Positions 42,593 to 51,025 of a stretch of DNA of 64,000 nucleotides are shown here, in pieces. This DNA comes from Povalibacter uvarum. Lineage in GTDB: Bacteria; Pseudomonadota; Gammaproteobacteria; Steroidobacterales; Steroidobacteraceae. The notes below the pieces were generated by a model, which had not been told where the DNA came from, did no database searches, and saw nothing but the letters and a program-made list of their open reading frames with translations. The stretch's first letter is position 1. Each line of letters opens with the position of its first letter. A program made the translations under genes and the position numbers. Location of the stretch: contig NZ_JACHHZ010000005.1 in assembly GCF_014202975.1 (NCBI RefSeq), positions 62,001-126,000 of the forward strand, read 5' to 3'.

Positions 42593-44056
42593 ATGAACGG
42601 TACGAGCATGCGTGTGGTGTTGGCGACGGTGGCAATGCTGCCGCTGACTTCGCTATCTCAAACATCCGTCCCCGCGTCGCCCGGCTGGGCGGCGGCGATG
42701 CCCTCCGCACCGGATACGCGAGTGAAGATCACTGAGGAATACGCCAAGCTCGTCGGCAAGGATGCCTACTTCTGGGCGTGGCCCATGATGAACATGTACA
42801 ACCGCCGCCTGCATTTTTCGCAGTTCAAGGAAATCAGTCGATCGGGACCGTTGATGTCGGCGCCGCTGAATCAGCTCGCGATGCTTACGGACTACGTCGA
42901 TCCCGCCGAGCGTTCCGTTGCCTGCCCCAACCAGGATGTCGTCTATGGTATCGGCGCCATCGCGTTGGATGTGTCACCCGTGGTCGTCCAGGTGCCTGAC
43001 TTCGGCAACCGGTTCTGGGTCTACCAGGTGGTGAATCTCCGCACCGACAGTTTCGTGCAGCTGGGGAGGATGTACGGGACGACACCCGGCTTCTATCTGC
43101 TGGTCGGTCCGAACTGGAAGGGCGATGTGCCCAAAGGAATAACAGAGGTCTTTCGCTCATCTACCAACACCGGGCTCGTGGCGCCCCGGGTCTTTCAGGA
43201 CGACACCGCGCAGGACAAGCGAGCGATCCAGTCTGTGCTGCGGGAAGTCGTGGCCTATCCGCTCGCGCAATTCGACGGCACGATGAAACAGAAGGACTGG
43301 ACCAAATTGCCGCAGCTTCCGCCTCCGCCGCCAAGCGAGGAGGAGACGCAGTGGGTCTTCCCCGAAAAGATGGTCGATGAGCTGCCCGCAGTGCTTGCCG
43401 ATGCGCCCCCATTGCCCGGCGAGGAGGCTCGGTATGCGCAGGTGCTCGCAGTTCTCAAGGCTGCAGCGGCGGACCCGAAGATCAAGCAGGCGATGACCGA
43501 GGGCGCGAAGGAATCGCATGAGCAGCTGGTGACGCCGCTGTTCCAGTTCCGGAACTACGGACAGCAGCTGCCGCACCACTGGAGCACGATTTCGAACGAG
43601 TCGGCGTTCGGCACGGACTACTTCACACGCACAGCGGTGGCCAAGTCCAATATCCTGGTGAACTCGCCGAACGAAACGAAGTATTTCTACCAGGACCTGG
43701 ATTCGAACGGCACGCGTCTCAACAGCGCCAATCGCTACACGGTGACGTTCGCCAAAGGACAGACACCGCCGGTCCATGGATTCTGGTCGCTCTCGATCTA
43801 CAACGAGCATCACTTCTTCGTCGCCAACCCGATCAACCGCTTCTCCGTCGGCACCAAGAACACGGACCTGAAACTTGCGAAGGACGGTTCGTTGACGATC
43901 TACGTGCAGCCCGAACCACCGAGCGATCGCTCGCAGCGAGCGAACTGGCTGCCTGCTCCGAAGGGAGACTTCTCGCTGTATGTGCGGGCGTATTGGCCCA
44001 AGGAAGGTGTGACCGACGGGAGCTGGACGCCTCCGGCGGTAGTTCAGGTTCGATAG
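42593..44056 (+). CDS. Exported DUF1254/DUF1214 protein
   Basis: A 487-residue protein with a signal peptide (MRVVLATVAMLPLTSLSQT). DUF1254 covers roughly residues 45-175 (AYFWAWPMMNMYNRRLHFSQ, ACPNQDVVYGIGAIALDVSP) and DUF1214 the C-terminal third (ALFGTDYF-like SAFGTDYFTR, HGFWSLSIYNEHHFFVANPI). The ATG at 42593 is six bases after GGAG. It follows the sulfatase by 29 bases on the same strand and is likely cotranscribed. The family is widespread and biochemically unassigned. Confidence 0.9.
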   Translation: MNGTSMRVVLATVAMLPLTSLSQTSVPASPGWAAAMPSAPDTRVKITEEYAKLVGKDAYFWAWPMMNMYNRRLHFSQFKEISRSGPLMSAPLNQLAMLTDYVDPAERSVACPNQDVVYGIGAIALDVSPVVVQVPDFGNRFWVYQVVNLRTDSFVQLGRMYGTTPGFYLLVGPNWKGDVPKGITEVFRSSTNTGLVAPRVFQDDTAQDKRAIQSVLREVVAYPLAQFDGTMKQKDWTKLPQLPPPPPSEEETQWVFPEKMVDELPAVLADAPPLPGEEARYAQVLAVLKAAAADPKIKQAMTEGAKESHEQLVTPLFQFRNYGQQLPHHWSTISNESAFGTDYFTRTAVAKSNILVNSPNETKYFYQDLDSNGTRLNSANRYTVTFAKGQTPPVHGFWSLSIYNEHHFFVANPINRFSVGTKNTDLKLAKDGSLTIYVQPEPPSDRSQRANWLPAPKGDFSLYVRAYWPKEGVTDGSWTPPAVVQVR

Positions 44057-44095
44057 TTGAGTTGACGATTCCGAAGATCCGCGAGTGCGGATGAA

Positions 44096-44201
44096 TCAGT
44101 TGCCCTTCAGCGGAAGCTTGTGCTGGTGTGCCATGAGCCCAAAGTTCGCGATGAATTGCCGCGCGAACTTCGGGCTCTGCACGAGGCGCTCGATTCGTCG
44201 A
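44096..44201 (-). pseudogene. Possible remnant of a C-terminal coding fragment
   Basis: Immediately downstream of the epoxide hydrolase stop, a different minus-strand frame reads RIERLVQSPKFARQFIANFG then LMAHQHKLPLKGN and a stop. The composition looks protein-like, unlike neighbouring shadow frames, but there is no start or upstream domain. It may be the 3' end of a deleted gene. I do not recognise the family. Confidence 0.3.
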
Positions 44202-45419
44202 TCAGTGACGCAATGATCTGAAGCTCGTGCGGACTTCTTCCGAGAACAGCTTCGGCTGCTCCCAGGCCGCAAAGTGACCGCCCTTGTCCAGGTTGTTGTA
44301 GTGGAGGAGCTTGGAATACGCCCGCTCCGTCCAGCTCCGCGGAGCCTGGTAGACCTCTTCAGGGAAGACACTCACCGCAGCCGGGACGGAGATGTCGTAG
44401 TCGGTGAAGAAGGCGCCTTTGTATTCCACGTAGAGCCGGGCACTGGACACGCCGGTATTCGTCAGCCAGGAAAGAGTGATGTTGTCGAGGATGTCGTCCC
44501 GGGTCAGGTCGCCGTAAGGCTCTGCATCGATGAAGAGTTTCACGAGGTGGCCATAGCTCGCGACGTCATGGTCGATCATCCAGGCGGCAAGAGCGATGGG
44601 TGAGTCCGCCAACCCGCACAGAGTCTGCGGGTGTGCGGCCATCATCAGCTGCGTAGGAACGTGCTGGTAGAGGAATGCCATCTGACCATAGGCCCGCTGC
44701 TCCTCGGCCGAGAGGTCTGTCGGCGGCGGACCGCCGGACTGAAGCGCTTTGGTAACACCCTGCGGCGCGGCGCCGGAGAAGTTCACGTGGATGCCGATCA
44801 ACTCTGGTGGTGCCTGTTGCGCCATCAGGTTCGTGACGAATCCGCCCCAATCACCGCCCTGTGCCGCGAATCGGCTGTAGCCGAGACGCTTCATCAGCTC
44901 CACCCATGCCCGCGCCATGCGAGCGGGATCCCAACCGGGCGTCGTGGGCTTACCCGAGAACCCATAGCCGGCCATCGAAGGGATCACCACGTGAAAGGCG
45001 TCCGACTCGCTGCCGCCGTGAGCCGTCGGGTTGGTCAATGGATCGATGATCTTCAACTGCTCGATCGGCGAGCCGGGCCAGCCGTGCGTGACGATGAGGG
45101 GCAGTGCATCCTCGTGCTTGGAACGCACATGAATGAAATGGATGTCGAGTCCGTCGATTTCGGTGATGAAGTTCGGCACCGCGTTGATCCGCGCCTCGAC
45201 CTTGCGCCAGTCGTACTGGGTTGACCAGTAGTGTGCGACCGCTTGCATCATCGCAAGCTGCACGCCCTGTGATGCATCTGCGACAGTTTCCCGGTCGGGC
45301 CACCTGGTTGCCTTGATACGTCGGCGCAGTTCCTCCAGCTCCGCTTCCGGGATGTTCACGTGTAGTGGACGGATCGTCGTCGCATCACCGCCCTTGGGCT
45401 GTACAGATGCAGCATTCAT
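44202..45419 (-). CDS. Epoxide hydrolase, EHN-type alpha/beta hydrolase
   Basis: A 405-residue alpha/beta hydrolase of the microsomal epoxide hydrolase-like group. The N-terminal EHN domain ([20 protein letters not shown]) is followed by the oxyanion [12 protein letters not shown], the nucleophile Asp in [27 protein letters not shown] and the catalytic His in [14 protein letters not shown]. It would open epoxides to diols in the cytosol; no signal peptide is present from the chosen ATG 45419, which is preceded by GGAAG. The gene converges on the DUF1254 gene. Confidence 0.92.
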   Translation of the reverse strand: MNAASVQPKGGDATTIRPLHVNIPEAELEELRRRIKATRWPDRETVADASQGVQLAMMQAVAHYWSTQYDWRKVEARINAVPNFITEIDGLDIHFIHVRSKHEDALPLIVTHGWPGSPIEQLKIIDPLTNPTAHGGSESDAFHVVIPSMAGYGFSGKPTTPGWDPARMARAWVELMKRLGYSRFAAQGGDWGGFVTNLMAQQAPPELIGIHVNFSGAAPQGVTKALQSGGPPPTDLSAEEQRAYGQMAFLYQHVPTQLMMAAHPQTLCGLADSPIALAAWMIDHDVASYGHLVKLFIDAEPYGDLTRDDILDNITLSWLTNTGVSSARLYVEYKGAFFTDYDISVPAAVSVFPEEVYQAPRSWTERAYSKLLHYNNLDKGGHFAAWEQPKLFSEEVRTSFRSLRH

Positions 45420-45984
45420 GGTCTTGCTTCCTTCTGAGGATGGAAAATAGAAGTCCGAGCCCGACGACAAGAGCAGCCGTTGCATATCGCGGCGGCAATC
45501 GAGTTCGGGCGTCATTGCGAATGACACCTCCTTATCAAGCAGATGATCCGAAGGACGGTTGCGTCGATGACGCTGTCTGCGTGCTGCTTCGGGCTGGGGC
45601 CAGCCGGTGACTTCAGATTCGCAGAAGGAATTCCTGCAGCGGGACCGGGTCGGATACTGCGCGCTCGCAGTCCAACTGGATAGAAGAATCGCCTGCGGTC
45701 GATGGTGTGGCGCGTCAGCACCAACGCTCACCGATGGACAAGGTTGTAATCGTTGAAGTTGTGCTTGCGCGTCGGGTGCGTGCGCACTCCGCGAGTCCGT
45801 GGGCCGCACTGCCGAATCTTCTCAGTCAGCGCGCTCTGCTGCGGGATTTGCGCGCCACGGCGAGGATCGTCGTTCGCAGCGTTCGACCCTCGTCATCGAG
45901 GGCGGGGAAGCTTCGTATGGCGACGCGAATCGCCCTGAGCGATAACACAGCCACGAGCCTTCGCCACAACCTGGAGTACGGCAC
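45420..45984. other. Intergenic region without a convincing gene
   Basis: This 565-base gap separates the divergent epoxide hydrolase and VOC genes. Several frames stay open, but none has a family-like sequence, a good ribosome-binding site and a sensible start together. It must contain promoters for both flanking genes; I see no clear consensus hexamers. Confidence 0.5.
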
Positions 45985-46611
45985 ATGAGCACCGCAATGT
46001 CCCCGCATGTCGATATGAAGCTGGAAGTCGTCGCCATTCCGGTCACGGATATCGAACGCGCCAAACGCTTCTACAGCGATCTAGGCTGGCGGCTCGATGG
46101 CGATTTCGTCGCCGGCGATGAATTTCGGGGCATTCAGTTCACGCCTCCTGGTTCCTCTTCCTCGATTCATTTCGGCAAAGGCGTCACACCAGCGCCTCCT
46201 GGTTCGGCACGTGGCCTCTTCCTGGTCGTATCCGATGTCGAAGCCGCACGTGCGGAACTCGTCGAGAAGGGCATCGAAGTCAGCCAGGTGTTTCACGTTG
46301 CCGGTCCCGGCAAGCCGCCGATGCCCGGGCGTGATCCTGAGCGTCACAGTTACGCTTCCTATGCATCGTTCAACGATCCCGACGGCAACGGCTGGTTCCT
46401 GCAGGAAGTCACGTCGCGACTGCCGGGACGCATAGACGGAGGTCAGGCGACTTTCGCTTCGTCGGCAGATCTGGCTGCCGCGCTGCGGCGGGCTGCGGAA
46501 GCGCATGGCGAGCACGAGAAGCGCAATCCGGGACAGAAGCACGATGACTGGCCGGAGTGGTACGCCGAGTACCTGACTCGCGAGCAAGCAGGAAGAGAAC
46601 TGCCGTTGTAG
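45985..46611 (+). CDS. VOC (glyoxalase-fold) protein with C-terminal helical extension
   Basis: A 208-residue protein. The VOC core spans about 10-150 (LEVVAIPVTDIERAKRFYSD, GLFLVVSDVEAARAELVEKG, ASFNDPDGNGWFLQEVT). The extension (about 160-208) has LAAALRRAAEAHGEHEKRN and DDWPEWYAEYLTREQAG, a tail seen in a recurring subset of VOC proteins. The substrate is unknown. It is divergent from the epoxide hydrolase gene, which might suggest a shared detoxification theme. Confidence 0.87.
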   Translation: MSTAMSPHVDMKLEVVAIPVTDIERAKRFYSDLGWRLDGDFVAGDEFRGIQFTPPGSSSSIHFGKGVTPAPPGSARGLFLVVSDVEAARAELVEKGIEVSQVFHVAGPGKPPMPGRDPERHSYASYASFNDPDGNGWFLQEVTSRLPGRIDGGQATFASSADLAAALRRAAEAHGEHEKRNPGQKHDDWPEWYAEYLTREQAGRELPL

Positions 46612-46813
46612 CCCGGAGTCTGTAGTAGAGGACGAAGCAGGCAACGCGTCGTGTCTGCTTCGTGTCCCTGAGACGGGCGAATCTGCGAAGCCCGCTTGCG
46701 CAGAGCATTTTTGGACAGTGTTGGTATCGCGCCGCGCGCCCATAGGGATGGCCTTGCGGGCACATACTGGCTACGCTTCTCGGCGCATACCAAACCTGTC
46801 TCTCCCGACACGT

Positions 46814-48187
46814 ATGGACAGTCCACTCCCAGCCCTCGTCCGAGCCGCTGCAACAGTGATCGCCGTCAGCGTCGCTGCCAGCGCACTTGCGGCTGAGCCG
46901 GCGAATCGGGTTCCTGAAGCGACCGTCGCCGCTCAGAGTCCGAATGCAGACATCGAAACCGCGCTCGCACGGGTGACTGCGGCGAGATCGGGCGCCGAAG
47001 GCGTTTCACTCGAAGCTGCATTGACTGCTCTTGGCGACGCGCACGCCAACGCAGGTCAGTACGAGGCGGCCGCACCTGCCTACAACGAAGCGTTGCAGCT
47101 CGCGGAACGGCACGGATTCGAGGACGTTCGCGTACTCACTCCGCTGACCGGCCTGGGGATCGCATTCTCCCGATCCGGGCATCACGATGAAGCTGTGCCC
47201 CGACTGCAGCGAGCGCTGACCATCCAGCGCGCCAAGTACGGGTTGTTCGATGTGCGACAGCAGGAAACGCTCAAGGTGCTCGCCGCCAGTCTCACAGCGC
47301 TGGATCGAAAGCAGGAGGCGCAGGACTTTCTGGTCTACAGGGGACGTGTCGCGGAAAAGGCGTACGGCGCGGGAGACGTCAAAGTCGTTGAGGCCATGTG
47401 CGATCTGGGGAACTGGTTTGCCGAGACCGGCAAGACAGAGGAGGCCCGCATGAGCTTCAAGGTCGCGCTCGACAACGCTTCGTGGAAGCTGTCTCCCAAT
47501 CATCCCGCCGTCGTGGAGCCGCTGAGAGGAATCGCTCGTGCCCAGATGCTGAGGCAGAGTTATCCGGAGGAATGGTTGCGGCCGCGTTCACCGAAGGGTT
47601 GCAAGACCATTGCACTCGAATGTAGTCCCCCATTCCGCATGGATTCCAGAGGGCATCGCATCATCCTGCCCAGGAAGCTCGATCCGGAAGGTGAGGATGC
47701 GCTGAAGCGCGCATTGTGGGTTCTGGAAGCCGATCCGCGCGCATCGTCGGAAGTTCGTGTCGAAACACTCATCCAGATGGGTGACTGGCAGCAGATCAAG
47801 AAAGCGCCCGTCGATGCTCTCTCCTATTATCAGCAGGCGTGGCAACTGAGCCGGGCTGCGTCGAATGCATCGAGTCCGGCAGCCGCGGCATTCGACTCGC
47901 CTGTCCGCGTCTTCTATCCGACGCCGATGATCGTGGCTCACATTCCGGGGCTGCCGCCGGAAGAAACCCGTACTCAGCATGTACAGATCGAGTTCACCGT
48001 GAAGGCCGACGGCTCCGTTGCCGATGCGCGCATCGTTGAGCACGACACGCGTGAACAATATGCACGCGACATTCTCGATGCCGTTCGTGTTTCGCGCTTC
48101 CGGCCGAAGCTCGTCGACGGCAAGCCAGTGGACGTGCCCGGGATCGTCTTTCGCGAAACGCTGTGGCGGCCTGAAGCGCGAAAGTGA
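46814..48187 (+). CDS. Periplasmic TPR protein with TonB C-terminal-like domain
   Basis: A 457-residue exported protein. The signal peptide (ALVRAAATVIAVSVAASALA) follows the ATG at 46814. Helical TPR-type repeats occupy about 50-250 (LEAALTALGDAHANAGQYEA, PRLQRALTIQRAKYG, DLGNWFAETGKTEEARMSF). The C-terminal 90 residues (VQIEFTVKADGSVADARIVE, ILDAVRVSRFRPKLVDGKPV) match the TonB_C energy-transduction fold. There is no membrane anchor other than the signal, so it may be a soluble TonB-like protein rather than a TonB. Confidence 0.82.
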   Translation: MDSPLPALVRAAATVIAVSVAASALAAEPANRVPEATVAAQSPNADIETALARVTAARSGAEGVSLEAALTALGDAHANAGQYEAAAPAYNEALQLAERHGFEDVRVLTPLTGLGIAFSRSGHHDEAVPRLQRALTIQRAKYGLFDVRQQETLKVLAASLTALDRKQEAQDFLVYRGRVAEKAYGAGDVKVVEAMCDLGNWFAETGKTEEARMSFKVALDNASWKLSPNHPAVVEPLRGIARAQMLRQSYPEEWLRPRSPKGCKTIALECSPPFRMDSRGHRIILPRKLDPEGEDALKRALWVLEADPRASSEVRVETLIQMGDWQQIKKAPVDALSYYQQAWQLSRAASNASSPAAAAFDSPVRVFYPTPMIVAHIPGLPPEETRTQHVQIEFTVKADGSVADARIVEHDTREQYARDILDAVRVSRFRPKLVDGKPVDVPGIVFRETLWRPEARK

Positions 48188-48202
48188 TCGATCGCGCGGG
48201 TG

Positions 48203-49555
48203 CTACTGGCCAAGGGCCTGCATCTGCGCTGAGTGTTCCCGGATGATCGCGATCGTCGACAGGTCGCTGTCGAAGATGCCGTAGAGTCCTTGCGGCTCCT
48301 GCGGCGGATCGCCGACGAAATCATCGCCCGGCTTCCACATGAAGTCGGCGTTGGTGGCGCGGCCCGCACCGTTCCACGCCCAGAAATTCGAGCCCGCGAT
48401 CGGTGCGCCTTCCGCGGCGCGTCGATGCAGCAGGTCGAACACGGCTTTGTAGTAGCGATCGCGGAACGCGGTGCCGGCGTCGACGGCGAAAGCGCCACCA
48501 TCACGATTGATACCGAACTCCTCGAGGACGATGGGCTTGTCGAGCTGCTTTGCGATGTCGATGTGCCAGTTCAGATAGTCCTGTGCTTTCGTCCATGCGC
48601 TGTCGTAGGTTGCCTCGGCGTCCTTCGGATCGAACCAGCTCCAGTTCGCTGCCCACATGTGATACGTCAGGTAGTCCACGTTCGGGCTCTTGTGCGATTC
48701 GACGAAGAGGTCCTTGTCGCCAGCGGTTCCCATCCACCCTTCGTTGCCCGTGCTGACGAGCTGGTTCGGTGCGAGCGAGCCGATGAACGCCGCTGTTTCG
48801 TCGATCCAGCGAATGAAGATTTCCGCATTGGCGCGACCATTGGCGTCGCTGCCCGGCCGCGGTTCGTTCGCGAGTTGCCAAGACATGATGGTGGGGTCTT
48901 CGCTGTAGAGTTTTCCGGTAAGGGTGTTGCGACGAGTGACGAGCGTGCGGATCACTTCGCGATAAGCGTCCTGAGCCGCCGGGACTGCGTAGAAGAGAGC
49001 GGAGTTGTCCATGAAGGTGTTCCAGTCGCGCGTGACGTCCGGATCGACGACGGGTTTGCCCGTGAACCACGAGACGTATTGCGACATGCCGCCCGACCAT
49101 TGCCAGAAGTTGTTCACGTAGATGACGGCCTTCATGTCGCGCTTCGCCATCTCCGCGAGGAAGAAATCCAGTCCCGCAAGCAATTGCTCGTCGTACTTAC
49201 CGGGTTCGGTCATGGACGCGGGGCGCACGGCGCGCTTGAGTTCGCTGGCTTCCGACATGCCCAGGATGCGGATGTTGGTGATGCCCGCGGCCTTGAGCTG
49301 GTCGAGTTCGCGCACGAGCCGATCGCGATCGCCGGTCGGGCCTGCGGAGCCAAGGTATCCGCCGTACCAGATGTTGGTGCCGGCGAAGTAGTACGGTTTG
49401 CCGCGCAGGCGGAACTGCGTGCCCTCGATCGTGACGAACTCCGATACTGCGGGCGCGCTGGCCTGGGACACCGGCGCTCCGGCCGGCTTCTTGCTGCAAG
49501 CGCCGATCAGCAGGCATGACGCCAGCAGCGTCGCGAGGATCCCTCTGGGGTTCAT
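48203..49555 (-). CDS. GH5 family glycosidase lipoprotein, mannanase-like
   Basis: A 450-residue lipoprotein (lipobox LIGAC, Cys20) with a (beta/alpha)8 glycosidase domain. RGKPYYFAGTNIWYGGYLGS begins the barrel; the acid/base Glu is in SWQLANEPRPG (Glu221) and the nucleophile in PIVLEEFGIN (Glu335/336). This resembles GH5_7 endo-beta-1,4-mannanases. CAGGAG lies eight bases before the ATG. It probably acts at the cell surface on plant or microbial mannans; the exact specificity is inference. It converges on the TPR-TonB gene with 15 bases between stops. Confidence 0.88.
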   Translation of the reverse strand: MNPRGILATLLASCLLIGACSKKPAGAPVSQASAPAVSEFVTIEGTQFRLRGKPYYFAGTNIWYGGYLGSAGPTGDRDRLVRELDQLKAAGITNIRILGMSEASELKRAVRPASMTEPGKYDEQLLAGLDFFLAEMAKRDMKAVIYVNNFWQWSGGMSQYVSWFTGKPVVDPDVTRDWNTFMDNSALFYAVPAAQDAYREVIRTLVTRRNTLTGKLYSEDPTIMSWQLANEPRPGSDANGRANAEIFIRWIDETAAFIGSLAPNQLVSTGNEGWMGTAGDKDLFVESHKSPNVDYLTYHMWAANWSWFDPKDAEATYDSAWTKAQDYLNWHIDIAKQLDKPIVLEEFGINRDGGAFAVDAGTAFRDRYYKAVFDLLHRRAAEGAPIAGSNFWAWNGAGRATNADFMWKPGDDFVGDPPQEPQGLYGIFDSDLSTIAIIREHSAQMQALGQ

Positions 49556-49676
49556 CGATTCTCCTGTTCCGGTGCCGTCGGTCGGGCGAATATGCCTGAA
49601 GATAAGGGACACCGATGCAATAGACGCATGTCTGGTACATGTCAGGCCGGTCGCGGCAACGCTAGAATCGGGCGTC

Positions 49677-49895
49677 ATGATCAGCACCCGTTCCACGGAA
49701 TTTGTCGCCGCGCTGGCCCGCGCCAGCGAGGAGAACGGTCTCGAAGAGCACTACCGCAGTACCGTTCGTCCATTGTTCGCGATGCCGCGATCGCAATGGC
49801 CGGGGTGCTGCGGAGGTGGGTGTGAGCCCTGTGCTCAGACGCTGATCGCGGTGGCGGATCGCGTTTGCGAACTGCTGGGCGTCGAGTACGACTGA
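49677..49895 (+). CDS. Small cysteine-rich protein, 72 residues
   Basis: A short protein with a helical N-terminal half (STEFVAALARASEENGLEEH) and a cysteine cluster WPGCCGGGCEPCAQTL, then VCELLGVEYD. The CC-G-x-G-C-x2-C pattern resembles the oxidoreductase-like (CCGSGCxxC) domain and would suit a metal or Fe-S site. It precedes a UBP zinc-finger gene by 16 bases on the same strand, so the two may be cotranscribed. Function unknown. Confidence 0.65.
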   Translation: MISTRSTEFVAALARASEENGLEEHYRSTVRPLFAMPRSQWPGCCGGGCEPCAQTLIAVADRVCELLGVEYD

Positions 49896-49911
49896 ATCAC
49901 TCGAGCGAACT

Positions 49912-50199
49912 ATGACCTGCGAACACATCAAGCATGCGCACCCCGTTGCCCCTCGTGCATCAGGATGCGAGGAATGCCTCAAGTCCGGAGGCACATGGGT
50001 CCACTTGCGACTGTGCCTCGAGTGCGGTCACGTTGGCTGCTGTGACAGTTCGCCGAATCGTCACGCGACACGCCATCATCATGAGACCAGGCATCCTGTG
50101 GTGGTTTCATTCGAGCCCGGCGAGCGCTGGGCGTGGTGCTACGTGGATGAAGAGGGTGCGGCAGCGCCGAAGGAGGCGCTGAAGTTCATGAGGGAATGA
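49912..50199 (+). CDS. UBP-type zinc finger protein
   Basis: A 95-residue protein made almost entirely of a zf-UBP domain: CEHIKH, GCEECLKSGGTWVHLRLCLE, CGHVGCCDSSPNRHATRHH and the late HPVVVSFEPGERWAWCYVDE. In eukaryotes this domain binds the free C-terminal Gly-Gly of ubiquitin; bacterial stand-alone versions are known but unassigned. No ubiquitin-like or DUB gene is nearby. Confidence 0.9.
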   Translation: MTCEHIKHAHPVAPRASGCEECLKSGGTWVHLRLCLECGHVGCCDSSPNRHATRHHHETRHPVVVSFEPGERWAWCYVDEEGAAAPKEALKFMRE

Positions 50200-50209
50200 G
50201 GCGGACGAA

Positions 50210-50470
50210 GCAGCGATGAGCTGCGAGCCCGGAGGTGTGACGGCTCAACGCGCCTCTCCATTCTGAATTCCTGTTCTGGCCCATAGCTCACAGCTCCCAG
50301 CTTTCCGCGCATGCTTGTCCTGCTGTGGGTCCGGCTTCAGCCGGACGTCATCGCCGAAAGGCGATGCTTCGCATGACGTCCCACTAAAGTGGGACCCACA
50401 GAAGGCGCGCCCACCATTCCGAGTTCACCGTTTCTGGCTCACAGCTCACAGCTCACAGCTCACAGCTCAT
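50210..50470. repeat. Iterated CACAGCTCACAGCTC repeats with reverse copies
   Basis: GCGATGAGCTGCGAGC (near 50211) has a reverse-complement-like partner GCTCACAGCTCCCAGC (near 50286), and a run of CACAGCTCACAGCTC words ends the block (50433-50468). A family B unit sits between. No gene is evident between the zinc finger gene and 50653. Confidence 0.6.
50325..50399. repeat. Family B palindrome, full unit
   Basis: GTGGGTCCGGCTTCAGCCGG on the left, GGCGATGCTTCGC at the centre and CCCACTAAAGTGGGACCCAC on the right. The right arm's inner repeat (CCCACTAAAGTGGG) differs from the left arm's (CCGGCTTCAGCCGG), yet each is self-complementary, which suggests compensatory drift that preserves hairpins. 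Confidence 0.85.
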
Positions 50471-50652
50471 CGCCTTCCCTACGAAAGTCAGTCCCGCACC
50501 CCCTGCGCAAAGTCAGCATGCGCAGCAGCATTCGCCGCGGTCACGCCACTTTCACGCATCTTCATCCGGAAGCTTCACGCCCGACCTGTAATTTTCTCCT
50601 CAACGGCGGATCGCAACGGTTCGCTGCAATCAACCGCTTCGAGGAGAAGATC

Positions 50653-51021
50653 ATGACCCGACGATTTGCAAGGCGCGCAATGCTGCTCGCCGCCCTGGCG
50701 ACGCTCGCCAGCCCGATCGCCAGCCAGGCCGCCGGCACTCACGGTGTGGATGCCTGCATGAAGAAGTTCATCAACGGACAGCTGCCGGAAGGCACCACGG
50801 TTCGCATCGGTGAACCCGAAGGCATTTCGGGTGCGGATTTCCGCCTCGGCTCGCGTCCGCGCATCGTCGTTCATGCGGTCGGCGAAACGACGGGCAAGGA
50901 CTACGGTTCGGCTCGCTGCGTCGTCAATCGTCGTGGCGATCTGGTCGCGATGTATGTCGGCAACGTGCTGGTGTACGCGGCCGGTCAGCGGACCGATCCG
51001 ATGCAGGTAGCCGTGCGCTGA
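50653..51021 (+). CDS. Small exported protein, 122 residues
   Basis: A signal peptide (RRAMLLAALATLASPIASQA) precedes a compact domain: VDACMKKFINGQLPEGTTVR, FRLGSRPRIVVHAVGETTGK, SARCVVNRRGDLVAMYV. Two cysteines could form one disulfide. GAGGAG lies about nine bases before the ATG. I do not recognise a named family. It is convergent with the symporter gene, only four bases apart. Confidence 0.75.
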   Translation: MTRRFARRAMLLAALATLASPIASQAAGTHGVDACMKKFINGQLPEGTTVRIGEPEGISGADFRLGSRPRIVVHAVGETTGKDYGSARCVVNRRGDLVAMYVGNVLVYAAGQRTDPMQVAVR

Positions 51022-51025
51022 GACT

